10,037 nt of DNA from Alphaproteobacteria bacterium UBA2723 (GCA_002353835.1 DEKL01000061.1:1-10037), one strand, 5' to 3'; positions 1-7,295 are shown, counted from the first letter of the stretch. The notes: a model not told the origin generated them from the sequence alone. Program-made: numbers and translations.

Positions 1-118
<118 letters not shown>

Positions 119-317
119 ATTGATGATTAGTTTCATCCTGCCTATTCTCAAAGGTATTTTTTTAGGTTCCTTTAATATATAGGCATCACATATTTCCATA
201 TATACTGCCTACATATCCTCTTTTTCTTCTTTACTATTTTCTTATAACCAAATCCTTCCGGATTTTTTCCCGCAGAAAGCTCTCAAGCTCTCTCGACCTT
301 GCGCTATCCTGTCGGTG
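119..317 (-). other. Pre-16S rRNA leader
   Basis: This is the transcribed spacer between the predicted rRNA start (about 317) and mature 16S. It contains no ORF and no tRNA. Visible structure: a 6-bp hairpin AAATCC/GGATTT with a 4-nt loop at 250-265; an exact tandem duplication of AAGCTCTC at 277-292; and three copies of one 6-mer stem, TGCCTA at 139-144, TAGGCA at 180-185 and TGCCTA at 206-211, so the middle copy could pair with either neighbour. Such leader stems can serve RNase III processing or antitermination, but I cannot identify a canonical boxA. Confidence 0.6.
277..292. repeat. 8-bp tandem duplication in the rRNA leader
   Basis: AAGCTCTC occurs twice head to tail at 277-284 and 285-292, reading GAGAGCTT twice in the rRNA transcript. 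It lies about 30 nt downstream of the predicted rRNA start. It could be a chance duplication or an antitermination-related element. Confidence 0.6.
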
Positions 318-323
318 AAACGC

Positions 324-352
324 TTTATATGATACTCTTTTTCTAAAGTCAA
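324..352 (-). promoter_or_regulatory. Strong sigma-70 type promoter of the rRNA operon
   Basis: On the minus strand TTGACT (347-352) and TATAAA (324-329) are separated by exactly 17 nt, close to the sigma-70 consensus. Immediately upstream (356-373 in plus coordinates) runs a T7-A8-T3 tract of the kind that acts as an UP element for RNA polymerase alpha subunits at rRNA promoters. Distance and direction fit transcription into the 16S gene, with a start near 317. Confidence 0.85.
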
Positions 353-474
353 CACTTTTTTTAAAAAAAATTTCGCCCTTTTCCGCCTTTTTTAAAACCT
401 TTTCCCTAAACCATTGTTTATATGCATTTTAAAAATTGCTATTTTCTGTGCATTTGTCATTTTTTATTTACGTT

Positions 475-503
475 TTGCGATTTATTAACTTATTTTTTAT
501 ACA
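475..503 (+). promoter_or_regulatory. Candidate promoter of the hydrolase-like gene, divergent from rrn
   Basis: TTGCGA (475-480) and TATACA (498-503) are spaced by 17 nt and lie about 45 nt upstream of the start codon at 549. Alternative -10 sequences nearby are TACAAT (500-505) and TATTAT (511-516). The region is so AT-rich that the exact box is uncertain. The rest of 353-474 between the divergent promoters is A/T tract DNA with no gene. Confidence 0.45.
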
Positions 504-548
504 ATTTTATTATTATAAGGGACTCGGTAACAACGAAAAAGGCTATCC

Positions 549-1388
549 ATGAAATTTAATTTTTTCACATTTGGCGGAGCAGTGTTTTGGGAAGATGTTT
601 TCTTTTACCAGAAGTGGAGAATACAGCGTCATTGCATGACAAAAGAATACCGTTTGCTTGATTCTTGGGATATTCGGAGAGCTTCAGGTACTTTTGAAAC
701 CTGCCAAAGAGCCTTTATTAAATATATTGATTGTTACGAAATTACCAAACAAAAGGGTAAACTTATTGTTTTATTACACGGCTATATGGACAGTAAGAAT
801 ATTTTTAAGAAATTTTGGCGTAAACTGGTTAATACGAACACGACCGTTGCGGCACTTAATTATCCTTCACTTTTCAGAACTTCCTTTGCTTCGGCTCATC
901 AGCTTTTGTTTTTCCTTAATCATATGGAAGATATTAAAGAGGTTTCTTTCGTCACAAAAGGTGGCGGTAATTTGGTTTTGCAACATATGCTCAATCTCCC
1001 CTATGAATTGCAAACTTTTCGCGAAAAAATGCGAATCGGCAATACCGTTGAGATAAATCCGGTTTATAAGGAAAGTTTGCTTTGTGAACTGTTGTGCAGG
1101 TTTAAGTTTTTCCGTTTTCTCTTAGGACCAATGATTAAAGACTTTACTGATGAAAACCTTAAAAAAGTGCCGGAACTTCCAAAGGATATTCATATTTTAA
1201 GAATATTTTCCGACTCTGCTGGTTATCGCTTATATATTGGGATTCTTAAGTTTTTACATATCCCGGTTGAAGATGATGTTTATCCCAAAAAGAACGCGGT
1301 TTATATCAGGAGCTCTTCTTTTAAGGCTTTAAATAGTGACGAAGTACTTAATTATACTGCAAAATTTATCAATAATGGAAAAATTTAA
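549..1388 (+). CDS. Alpha/beta-hydrolase-fold protein, probably catalytically degenerate
   Basis: A 279-residue protein with no signal peptide. Residues 70-80 (GKLIVLLHGYM) look like the beta strand plus His-Gly oxyanion loop that opens an alpha/beta-hydrolase fold. Residues 134-143 (FVTKGGGNLV) sit where the nucleophile elbow Gly-X-Ser-X-Gly is expected, but read Thr-Lys-Gly-Gly-Gly, so the serine is missing. Near the C-terminus, where the catalytic His is expected, RSSSFKALN (254-262) has no histidine. The N-terminal part (GGAVFWEDVF, WRIQRH, YRLLD) is a distinctive extension ahead of the fold. The start at 549 is supported by AAAGG at 538-542, six nt upstream. It lies between divergent rRNA and the secretion operon and seems to be transcribed alone. 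Fold assignment is moderately sure; loss of activity is inferred from the missing residues. Confidence 0.75.
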   Translation: MKFNFFTFGGAVFWEDVFFYQKWRIQRHCMTKEYRLLDSWDIRRASGTFETCQRAFIKYIDCYEITKQKGKLIVLLHGYMDSKNIFKKFWRKLVNTNTTVAALNYPSLFRTSFASAHQLLFFLNHMEDIKEVSFVTKGGGNLVLQHMLNLPYELQTFREKMRIGNTVEINPVYKESLLCELLCRFKFFRFLLGPMIKDFTDENLKKVPELPKDIHILRIFSDSAGYRLYIGILKFLHIPVEDDVYPKKNAVYIRSSSFKALNSDEVLNYTAKFINNGKI

Positions 1389-1419
1389 CGATATTGTAAT
1401 ATTTTTTTAGTTTTTTTTG

Positions 1420-1428
1420 TGTTATAAT
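1420..1428 (+). promoter_or_regulatory. Extended -10 promoter of the VirB6-family operon
   Basis: TGTTATAAT is a perfect extended -10 element (TGn plus TATAAT). No good -35 sits at the matching distance, only T-rich DNA (1400-1418), which is typical of extended -10 promoters. It lies 33 nt before the start codon at 1462 and 32 nt after the stop of the preceding gene, so the operon would begin near 1435. Confidence 0.65.
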
Positions 1429-1461
1429 AAGTTAGTTTAGAGAACTTTATCCGAGGCACTC

Positions 1462-1674
1462 ATGAAATCGGTTATTGGTACAATTATAATGTTTATTGCG
1501 CTGTATGTCGTTATCACTAATGATGTATTAAGTTTCTTTGCGCAAAAATCCGTTACTGTTTTTGCAATAGGTGCCATTGCGATTATGCTGATTGTGGCTG
1601 TTCTCGTCTTAGGACTTCCGTTTAGTAAAAAGAAAGGTGGGCATCATGACAAAGATAATGAACACCTTAATTAA
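1462..1674 (+). CDS. Small two-helix membrane protein, first gene of the operon
   Basis: A 70-residue protein with two hydrophobic segments (about residues 3-25 and 32-53) and a short, basic then His/Asp-rich tail (SKKKGGHHDKDNEHLN). It has no clear signal peptidase site and no family I recognise. It starts at an ATG five nt after the ribosome binding site GAGG (1453-1456). Its 3' end overlaps the next gene by about 29 nt, and the next gene's ribosome binding site lies inside its tail codons, so the two are probably translationally coupled. Position at the head of a VirB6-family operon suggests an accessory subunit of the same complex. I considered the T4SS pilin VirB2 and the small inner-membrane protein VirB3, but no motif supports either. 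Confidence 0.75.
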   Translation: MKSVIGTIIMFIALYVVITNDVLSFFAQKSVTVFAIGAIAIMLIVAVLVLGLPFSKKKGGHHDKDNEHLN

Positions 1675-2995
1675 AAGGGCCTACTTTCTGCTCTGCGGAT
1701 TATTACTCAGCTTTCCGGCGTTAGCTGAGGATTTTGAGAATCATTGTCCGACTTTAACCGATTTTAAGACTGAAGGACAGGTATTTTGGTTAGAAAGCGC
1801 TTATAATCTTATCGCGGAAACCTGCGCAAACTTGGCTGAGGGTTCATGGGATTTATTTGCCGAAGCTCTGCAAGCTATTGTTGCTATCGGCATAGGTATT
1901 TATATAGCCATGTACACCTTAAGAAACATTGGTGCTTTTTCACAACAAGATGTTTCGGCATATCTTTCAGATAGCAAGCGCGGTGTTATTCCTTTGCTCT
2001 TTAAAGGCGCTTTTATTATTCTTTTATTGAGCGACAAATCTTTTGTTTATAAATACCTTATCTCTCCGATTATCGTTGCCGGTGCCGAAATCGGCGGGAG
2101 TGATTGGGGAGCAAATTTCGGTTCGGACAATAGTGTGTACGGGCTATTCACTAAAGTTATTAATACTGCCCATGAATTTAATGACGAGGCTTATGAAATT
2201 GTTGCCATAGGTCGGTTAATGCTTTGTTTGACTTCCTTACCTTCCTTCCCCGGATGGTATTGGCAAATGATACCTTTTGGGGCAACTGCCTACATCTTCG
2301 GACAAATGATTATTTTGGGTATCACTTTCTATATGATGGATCTTTTGTTCAGATTGGGTGTCGGTTGCATTATGTTGCCGATGGGTATTGCTTGCGGTGT
2401 ATCTAAATACACATCCCATTATACAAGACAGTTATGGAACTTATTTATTAACGTTGCTTTTAACTTCGTTATCTTGGGAATCGTTATTAAATTTACTATT
2501 AGTATGATTAAGCATGCTATGGCTGGACTTATTGCTCAAAAGGTGGAACTCTTTATGGCATCCACCGTTTTGGATAAAGCACAAATTGACCAATTAGCCG
2601 CAGAATTGACGTTGACCGCATTCGTTATGTTAGCCCTATGTTGCATTATTGCCTTTAAGTTATTCTTAAGTGTCGGGCAAATTGCTGATAAAGTTTCCAG
2701 TACACAATCTGTCGGAAAGGCTGCCGTACAAACAGCCGCACAGGTGGCTAAGACAGCTTATAATGAAACACCTATCGGATTTGCTGCCGAACAACCTCTA
2801 AATGTAGCAAGAGCGATGGCGGGTGAGGCAGAAGACACTATTGCTAACAGCAAGCCTGTTCGTTCTGTTGGCAACGCCTATAACTCCTTCAGAGAAGCCG
2901 GCAAAAGAGCTATCGGCCTTGATGATGCTGCAGGTCAAGATCGCTTAGGTAATTGGATTAAAAAACAGGCAAAACGAATTTTACGTGTGCCGTAA
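1646..2995 (+). CDS. TrbL/VirB6 family T4SS inner-membrane protein, paralogue 1
   Basis: About 449 residues. VirB6/TrbL proteins are polytopic channel components of type IV secretion and conjugation machines. An N-terminal type I signal peptide ends at ALA (residues 25-27), followed by a periplasmic segment with HCPTLTDF. Hydrophobic segments lie near 74-92, 113-130, 207-253, 263-289 and 320-344. The second block contains the paralogue signature MDLLFRL...MLPMG (231-247). The tail (about 345-449) is Ala-rich and cytoplasmic, and ends in basic residues (KKQAKRILR). The start at ATG 1646 is preferred because AAGGTGG (1634-1640) lies five nt upstream; a GTG at 1637 is in frame but sits inside that ribosome binding site. 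The gene overlaps the preceding one and ends 21 nt before the next. Confidence 0.85.
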   Translation: MTKIMNTLIKRAYFLLCGLLLSFPALAEDFENHCPTLTDFKTEGQVFWLESAYNLIAETCANLAEGSWDLFAEALQAIVAIGIGIYIAMYTLRNIGAFSQQDVSAYLSDSKRGVIPLLFKGAFIILLLSDKSFVYKYLISPIIVAGAEIGGSDWGANFGSDNSVYGLFTKVINTAHEFNDEAYEIVAIGRLMLCLTSLPSFPGWYWQMIPFGATAYIFGQMIILGITFYMMDLLFRLGVGCIMLPMGIACGVSKYTSHYTRQLWNLFINVAFNFVILGIVIKFTISMIKHAMAGLIAQKVELFMASTVLDKAQIDQLAAELTLTAFVMLALCCIIAFKLFLSVGQIADKVSSTQSVGKAAVQTAAQVAKTAYNETPIGFAAEQPLNVARAMAGEAEDTIANSKPVRSVGNAYNSFREAGKRAIGLDDAAGQDRLGNWIKKQAKRILRVP

Positions 2996-3016
2996 GTTAT
3001 TATGAGGAACTGTGTT

Positions 3017-4450
3017 ATGAGACTGGGTTGGAACATAAGACACTTATTTGAAGGAAAGATGAAAATTATCCTTTCATTTTTCTTTGTCTTATTACTTTCG
3101 GCTTGCGGTGATGAGGAACATGGTGCCGATTGTCCGACCGTTCAAGATTTGACTTCTCCTTGTACTTTGTGCATGTTTTTTGATATTCTAACAGAGTCTG
3201 CTGCATCTATGGCCAATGCTTCTTGGAGCAGATTAGCAAAACCGCTATCCGTCGTTGTTTTGGTGGTTGCGGCTATTTATATTGCCGTTCATACATTGAA
3301 AATGGTTTCTTCCTTCGGCAAACAAACGGTTGCAGATTATTTAACCGGTAATAAAGGCGGTTTATTCATACTTATGTTTAAAACTGCGATAATTTACGGT
3401 TTGTTGGTGACACCGGAATTCAGAAAATTTGTTATTGCACCATTGATGGAAGCCGCTTTGTATGTCGGTAGCAATATATCCAGTGTCGGTCATGGTGTTT
3501 ATGATTCCGTCGGTACTGATTGGAACGGTATTTTCGGTGCCATGAAAACAGCTGCCAAAAATTTCAGCGAAACAGTTAATTTTGTGGTTGGAATCGGCGA
3601 AGCGATGGCCTGTGATGCCACAAAAGAGGGTTTGCGTTTCTGGATGTGGGATTACTTACAATTACTTTATGGAAGTATTTTGTTCTGCTTCGGGTGGATA
3701 CTTTTGGCCGGTGTTACTTTCTATTTGGTTGATGTTACCATTCGCTTGGCATTTGCCGCTGTTTTGTTACCTTTTGGTATTGCCTGTGCAATTTCCAATC
3801 TTTCCATGCCTTTTGCCAAAAATATATGGAATTTATTCATCAATGTCTTTTTCAGCCTAATTATGTTGGGAATTGTGTTAGGCATTGTTGTACAAGTCGT
3901 TATGCATTGTATCGGTGGCGGACCGGCTCCGTTCTTAGGTGCTTATGTTTATGACATTGGTGCTGCTATTGATGCTAACAAGATTTCTGAGATGTCCTCT
4001 GCGCTTGCTAATTTCGGACATTTGATATTAACCATTATTTGTTTCAGCGTTTTGCTGCAATTGGTTGAGCAAATGGGATTGCTTGCCGGAGATATTTCAG
4101 ATACGGCGGCCGCTTCAGGTATAACTCCGGCTCAACAAGCCGTCGCCCCCGTTCAAAAAATGGCTATTGATAATGCAAAGAAAGTAGCTGGATGGACAGG
4201 AGAAACGGCCATGGGCGCTGCCGAACAAATCGGACATGACGTCGCCAGAGCCACTCGTTTGGATAAACTGTATAAATGGAGCGGGCGCAAAGCAGAGGCT
4301 GCACGTGGTTTCTTTACCGGAACAGGCGCTCAGGGATATAATGCTTTTTGGTACAAACAGTCCAGAAATAAAATTAAGAGTGAACTTAGCGGATTTGCTT
4401 CTGATAACCGCACAGACAGAATAAGACGTTTATGGCGTTGGATTAAGTAA
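3017..4450 (+). CDS. TrbL/VirB6 family protein with lipoprotein signal, paralogue 2
   Basis: About 477 residues. The N-terminus carries a hydrophobic stretch ending in a lipobox LSAC (Cys at residue 30), so the mature protein should be lipid-anchored at its N-terminus as well as polytopic. Next come DCPTVQDL and SPCTLC, a CxxC motif (49-52), and helices near 77-97, 115-131, 215-260, 270-297 and 335-352. The DVTIRL...LLPFG block matches the other paralogues. The cytoplasmic tail of about 110 residues ends RIRRLWRWIK. Start choice: ATG 3017 has GAGGAA (3004-3009) seven nt upstream. ATG 3059 would give a standard short lipoprotein signal, but its GAAGGA site is only three nt away. ATG 3002 lacks a ribosome binding site. 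Confidence 0.85.
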   Translation: MRLGWNIRHLFEGKMKIILSFFFVLLLSACGDEEHGADCPTVQDLTSPCTLCMFFDILTESAASMANASWSRLAKPLSVVVLVVAAIYIAVHTLKMVSSFGKQTVADYLTGNKGGLFILMFKTAIIYGLLVTPEFRKFVIAPLMEAALYVGSNISSVGHGVYDSVGTDWNGIFGAMKTAAKNFSETVNFVVGIGEAMACDATKEGLRFWMWDYLQLLYGSILFCFGWILLAGVTFYLVDVTIRLAFAAVLLPFGIACAISNLSMPFAKNIWNLFINVFFSLIMLGIVLGIVVQVVMHCIGGGPAPFLGAYVYDIGAAIDANKISEMSSALANFGHLILTIICFSVLLQLVEQMGLLAGDISDTAAASGITPAQQAVAPVQKMAIDNAKKVAGWTGETAMGAAEQIGHDVARATRLDKLYKWSGRKAEAARGFFTGTGAQGYNAFWYKQSRNKIKSELSGFASDNRTDRIRRLWRWIK

Positions 4451-4461
4451 TGAGGTGTATG

Positions 4462-5784
4462 ATGATAAAGACATTGAAATATAAATTGTACAGCTTGTTA
4501 AACTCAAAAACTTTACGTTTTGGGATGCTTTTTGCCATGCCTTTATTCTTAAGCGGTTGCGAACAGGATAATGATACATCTTTAGGACAAGAAGGAAACT
4601 ATGATGAACAGTCAAGCTGTTGGCAAACTAAAATTACCAATGCCGTTACCGCTATCGTTAATCAACTTTATGCAGATTCTTCAGCAGAAGTTGCTCATGG
4701 TGGTGCAAATATCATTTTAGTTGCCTTTGCCGTTTGGATGGCTTTTAGATTGTTACGCGTCTTAGGCTCATTTAAGGAAGAAAGTTTGGGAGAAGTTTGG
4801 ACCGAAATATTGCAGAAACTGTTTTTATGTTCAGTTTGTGCCTATTTTGTCAGCCGGACAGATTTAATTGATGAGGCCATTAAACTGCTTGTTGTGCCGA
4901 TTTATGTAACCTTCTTGGAATTGGCAACACGAATGCTTGAAATTGATGGTGGCGGCGGCGTTAAATCTTTGGGTGCTTTCGGCGAAATTGATTTCACCCG
5001 CGGTGTACTTGCATGCCCGACAAATGTTGAAGTTGAACCCGGAAACTTTGACGGTGTTTTTGAAATATCCAACTGTGTAGTATGTCGTATCAGCAGCAGA
5101 CTGAATTCAGGTATCAGAATAGCGATTACATTGATATCTTCTTTAAAAATCGGAGCTATTCTGATAGGTGTTGCCATGGCAGCGTTGTTTACTGCCGCAA
5201 AGTTTTTCTTTGTATTATATGTTATTGACAGCCTGTTCAGACTTAATTTTGCAGCTTTCTTGTTACCGGTGCTGATTATCGGGGTACCATTCGGATATAC
5301 ACGTAAATGGAGTAAACATGGTCTTTTGATGTTCCTTAATTCTTCGGCCATTATGATGTTTATGGGGTTATTGGTCAGTATAGTCGTCCTTACTTTAGAA
5401 GGGCTAGTGGCTGCTTATGCTAATGATTTCACGCCGGAAGGCATTGAAGGCTACGGAGCCGGTTTACTTGCCATGATTTTGATTTCTATCTTACTTATCA
5501 ATGTGCCCGGATTTGCCGTGGCTCTTACGGATAAATTTGTCGGTGGCGGAGGCGGTTTGGAATTTCAAAAGAAAATTTCTGAGTTTATTATGAACTCACT
5601 CAAGAAAGCAGGCGGAAAAGTTATTGACAGTATAACTTCCGGCTCAACAAGTATTATTACGACAACTATGGAGAAATATGAAGCCACACGTAGGGTTCTT
5701 GATAATGTTAAACAAGTTAAGAACGCAACGAACAGTATGGTTAATAAAATCCATTCACTAGCGGGACATAATGATGATGACTGA
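4462..5784 (+). CDS. TrbL/VirB6 family protein with lipoprotein signal, paralogue 3
   Basis: About 440 residues. A long positively charged n-region and a hydrophobic stretch end in a lipobox LSGC (Cys 33), so this is a second predicted lipid-anchored VirB6-like protein. The periplasmic segment has one Cys (SSCWQT) instead of CxxC. Hydrophobic segments lie near 83-99, 119-130, 222-275, 287-315 and 335-356. The signature block is DSLFRL...LLPV. The large periplasmic loop contains a CVVC (205-208) and a further Cys at 185. The tail of about 75 residues is Ser/Thr/Lys-rich. Start: GAGG (4452-4455) is six nt from ATG 4462. ATG 4450, which overlaps the previous stop codon, has no ribosome binding site, and ATG 4459 is too close. 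It is the most divergent single-gene paralogue. Confidence 0.82.
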   Translation: MIKTLKYKLYSLLNSKTLRFGMLFAMPLFLSGCEQDNDTSLGQEGNYDEQSSCWQTKITNAVTAIVNQLYADSSAEVAHGGANIILVAFAVWMAFRLLRVLGSFKEESLGEVWTEILQKLFLCSVCAYFVSRTDLIDEAIKLLVVPIYVTFLELATRMLEIDGGGGVKSLGAFGEIDFTRGVLACPTNVEVEPGNFDGVFEISNCVVCRISSRLNSGIRIAITLISSLKIGAILIGVAMAALFTAAKFFFVLYVIDSLFRLNFAAFLLPVLIIGVPFGYTRKWSKHGLLMFLNSSAIMMFMGLLVSIVVLTLEGLVAAYANDFTPEGIEGYGAGLLAMILISILLINVPGFAVALTDKFVGGGGGLEFQKKISEFIMNSLKKAGGKVIDSITSGSTSIITTTMEKYEATRRVLDNVKQVKNATNSMVNKIHSLAGHNDDD

Positions 5785-6319
5785 TATGAGAGATAAAATT
5801 ACTGCCAAAATCAGAAACAACCATATTATGATTGCTTTAGTCATTCTTATGTTTTTTGTATTGTGCCCGATACAGTCTCATGCCGCATTGGTAGAGTTTG
5901 GTGATACTTATGATCCGAACGAATATCAGGAATATTGCAATGTTGAAAAATTCAATAAAAAATATGAGGGCGCCGATGCTTCTTGCTGGTCTTGCGATAT
6001 TATCACGATGATGACTGATTATATGCTCAGTGCTGCTAATATTTTATCTAATGCCTCTATTGAACTCGGCAAAATTATTTTACTGATAGGCGCGGCTATA
6101 TGGCTTGCAATGTATTTCTTAAAATCTTTAGGATCTCTTACCGAGCAGGATCCGGCAAGGGTTTTAGATGGGGCATTTACCTTTATGTTTAAGATGGCTT
6201 TGGTTTATATTTTGCTGTTTAACGGCGGTTTCTTAGCAATCGTAGATTATATTGTCAATCCGATTTTAAGAATCGGTAGTGATATCGGAAAAGATTTGTA
6301 TAAGCTAACAGGATTTTAG
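5771..6319 (+). CDS. N-terminal half of a split TrbL/VirB6 protein (paralogue 4a)
   Basis: 182 residues. A signal peptide ends at SHA (36-38), then a periplasmic segment contains SCWSC (CxxC at 72-75), followed by TM1 (about 101-118) and TM2 (about 135-157). It ends in the periplasm shortly after NPILRIG. This matches the first third of the neighbouring VirB6 proteins (compare LAMYFLKSLGSL with IAMYTLRNIGAF of paralogue 1), but it stops before the D...LP helix block. It overlaps the end of the preceding gene by 14 nt, with a run of three ATG codons (5771, 5774, 5777) and only a weak GGGA upstream, so translation probably depends on coupling. The second half is encoded by the next gene in a different frame. 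Confidence 0.82.
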   Translation: MMMTDMRDKITAKIRNNHIMIALVILMFFVLCPIQSHAALVEFGDTYDPNEYQEYCNVEKFNKKYEGADASCWSCDIITMMTDYMLSAANILSNASIELGKIILLIGAAIWLAMYFLKSLGSLTEQDPARVLDGAFTFMFKMALVYILLFNGGFLAIVDYIVNPILRIGSDIGKDLYKLTGF

Positions 6320-6322
6320 GAA

Positions 6323-6328
6323 AGGAGG
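6323..6328 (+). promoter_or_regulatory. Strong ribosome binding site of the second split half
   Basis: AGGAGG is a perfect Shine-Dalgarno sequence, eight nt before ATG 6337 and only two nt before ATG 6331, which favours the 6337 start. It begins four nt after the stop of the first half. A dedicated strong site here argues that the second half is translated as its own protein rather than being the remnant of a frameshift. Confidence 0.8.
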
Positions 6329-6336
6329 AGATGATA

Positions 6337-7275
6337 ATGAAAATACTTACAACTTTAATCTTATCGCTAGCTATCATCTGCTTCCCTATCCATGAGGCAT
6401 TTGCAGTCTTTAGCTTTGACCAACTCTTTGCTTTGGAAGAGTTAAAGCAAAATATCGTTGAAATGGCTTATTTAATCAATGCGGCTTCTTCTAAGATGAT
6501 GAAATTTGCACATATGCTTTTGTGTTATGCAAATCACGGTGAGGCTTCCTACGGAGAATTTTCCGTTGCCGGCATTGTTTCCGTCAACGTACATTTTGTT
6601 GAACCGGAAACATGGCTGAGCGGCGCTATATTTTACGTTTTAGGTTTCTTTATTTTAATGATGGCATCATTTTATATGTTTGATGTTTCTTTTAACCTTT
6701 CCATTGCTTTGGTTGTATTGCCTATCGGTTTAGCTTTGTGGCCGTTCGGCTGGACACGCGATAAATTAAGACCAATGATTGAAAGTATTGCCTACTATAC
6801 CGGTATTTTCATTTTCTTACCGCTCGGTATTGTTCTTGCGGCTAACTTGATTAAAGGTGTGGCTGATGAAGCAATCAGCTCCGGTGGCGGTTTTAATTTT
6901 GACCAAGCATTTGCCGAGGGCAAGGCTGATTTAATTAAAGATAATTTGGGTATTACTTCTACCGGATTCTTAAAGCTTCTTATTTGTTATATTTTAGCAA
7001 TGCGTATTATTCCTATGATGGCAGGAGAATTTTGTCAACACTTCTTTGGCGGCTCATTGGTCGGTACGCCGATTGGTGATAAACTTAATGAAATGGTAGC
7101 TGCCACAAAGGAAAAAACCATCGGTAGAGCATGGAAGTTGGGTAAAGATATAGCCAAGCACCAAACCGGACTGATGATTCGTAACCAAGGCGATAAAAAT
7201 GGTAGCTTTGGACAGCGTGCTTTGTATCGTTACGGCGATAACATTGCCAAATCTACCAGACGGAAAAAGAAATAG
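6337..7275 (+). CDS. C-terminal half of a split TrbL/VirB6 protein, with its own signal peptide (paralogue 4b)
   Basis: 312 residues. A clear signal peptide (KILTTLILSLAIICF) ends at AFA (21-23), followed by a periplasmic segment of about 70 residues. The helix block missing from the previous gene follows: about 96-116, then the signature DVSFNL...VVLPIG (116-131), then 148-170 and 209-226. A basic tail of about 80 residues ends TRRKKK. The signal peptide puts the new N-terminus in the periplasm, which is the side where the break falls in the intact paralogues, so membrane topology is restored. The start at 6337 is set by AGGAGG eight nt upstream; ATG 6331 is in frame but too close. I read it as working with the preceding protein as a two-chain VirB6. 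Confidence 0.84.
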   Translation: MKILTTLILSLAIICFPIHEAFAVFSFDQLFALEELKQNIVEMAYLINAASSKMMKFAHMLLCYANHGEASYGEFSVAGIVSVNVHFVEPETWLSGAIFYVLGFFILMMASFYMFDVSFNLSIALVVLPIGLALWPFGWTRDKLRPMIESIAYYTGIFIFLPLGIVLAANLIKGVADEAISSGGGFNFDQAFAEGKADLIKDNLGITSTGFLKLLICYILAMRIIPMMAGEFCQHFFGGSLVGTPIGDKLNEMVAATKEKTIGRAWKLGKDIAKHQTGLMIRNQGDKNGSFGQRALYRYGDNIAKSTRRKKK

Positions 7276-7295
7276 TATCGGTAAGGAGCAAAAAG

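Noticed and set aside
119..548. A tRNA or small gene between the 16S rRNA and the hydrolase-like gene
   Set aside because: No cloverleaf, no TTCRA-type T-loop and no ORF with a ribosome binding site; the stretch is explained by the rRNA leader and two divergent promoters.
658..1056. 132-codon plus-strand open reading frame overlapping the hydrolase-like gene
   Set aside because: It lies wholly inside 549-1388 in another frame; the longer frame has a ribosome binding site and a recognisable fold motif.
1391..1408. Hairpin ATAT-TGTA-ATAT followed by a T tract, as a terminator for the hydrolase-like gene
   Set aside because: The stem is four A-T pairs only and would not be stable; the T tract is common in this AT-rich spacer.
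1462..1674. Assignment of the 70-residue protein as the VirB2 pilin or VirB3
   Set aside because: Two hydrophobic segments alone do not identify either; there is no cleavable leader with a VirB2-like processing site and no VirB3 motif.
4902..5351. 149-codon open reading frame on the minus strand inside the third VirB6-like gene
   Set aside because: It is fully antisense to a well-supported membrane protein gene, shows no recognisable motif, and looks like a by-product of codon bias in the plus-strand gene.
6316..6337. Sequencing error or frameshift joining the two split VirB6 halves into one gene
   Set aside because: The second half has its own AGGAGG site and signal peptide, which a simple frameshift of a continuous gene would not provide; only read evidence or relatives could reverse this.
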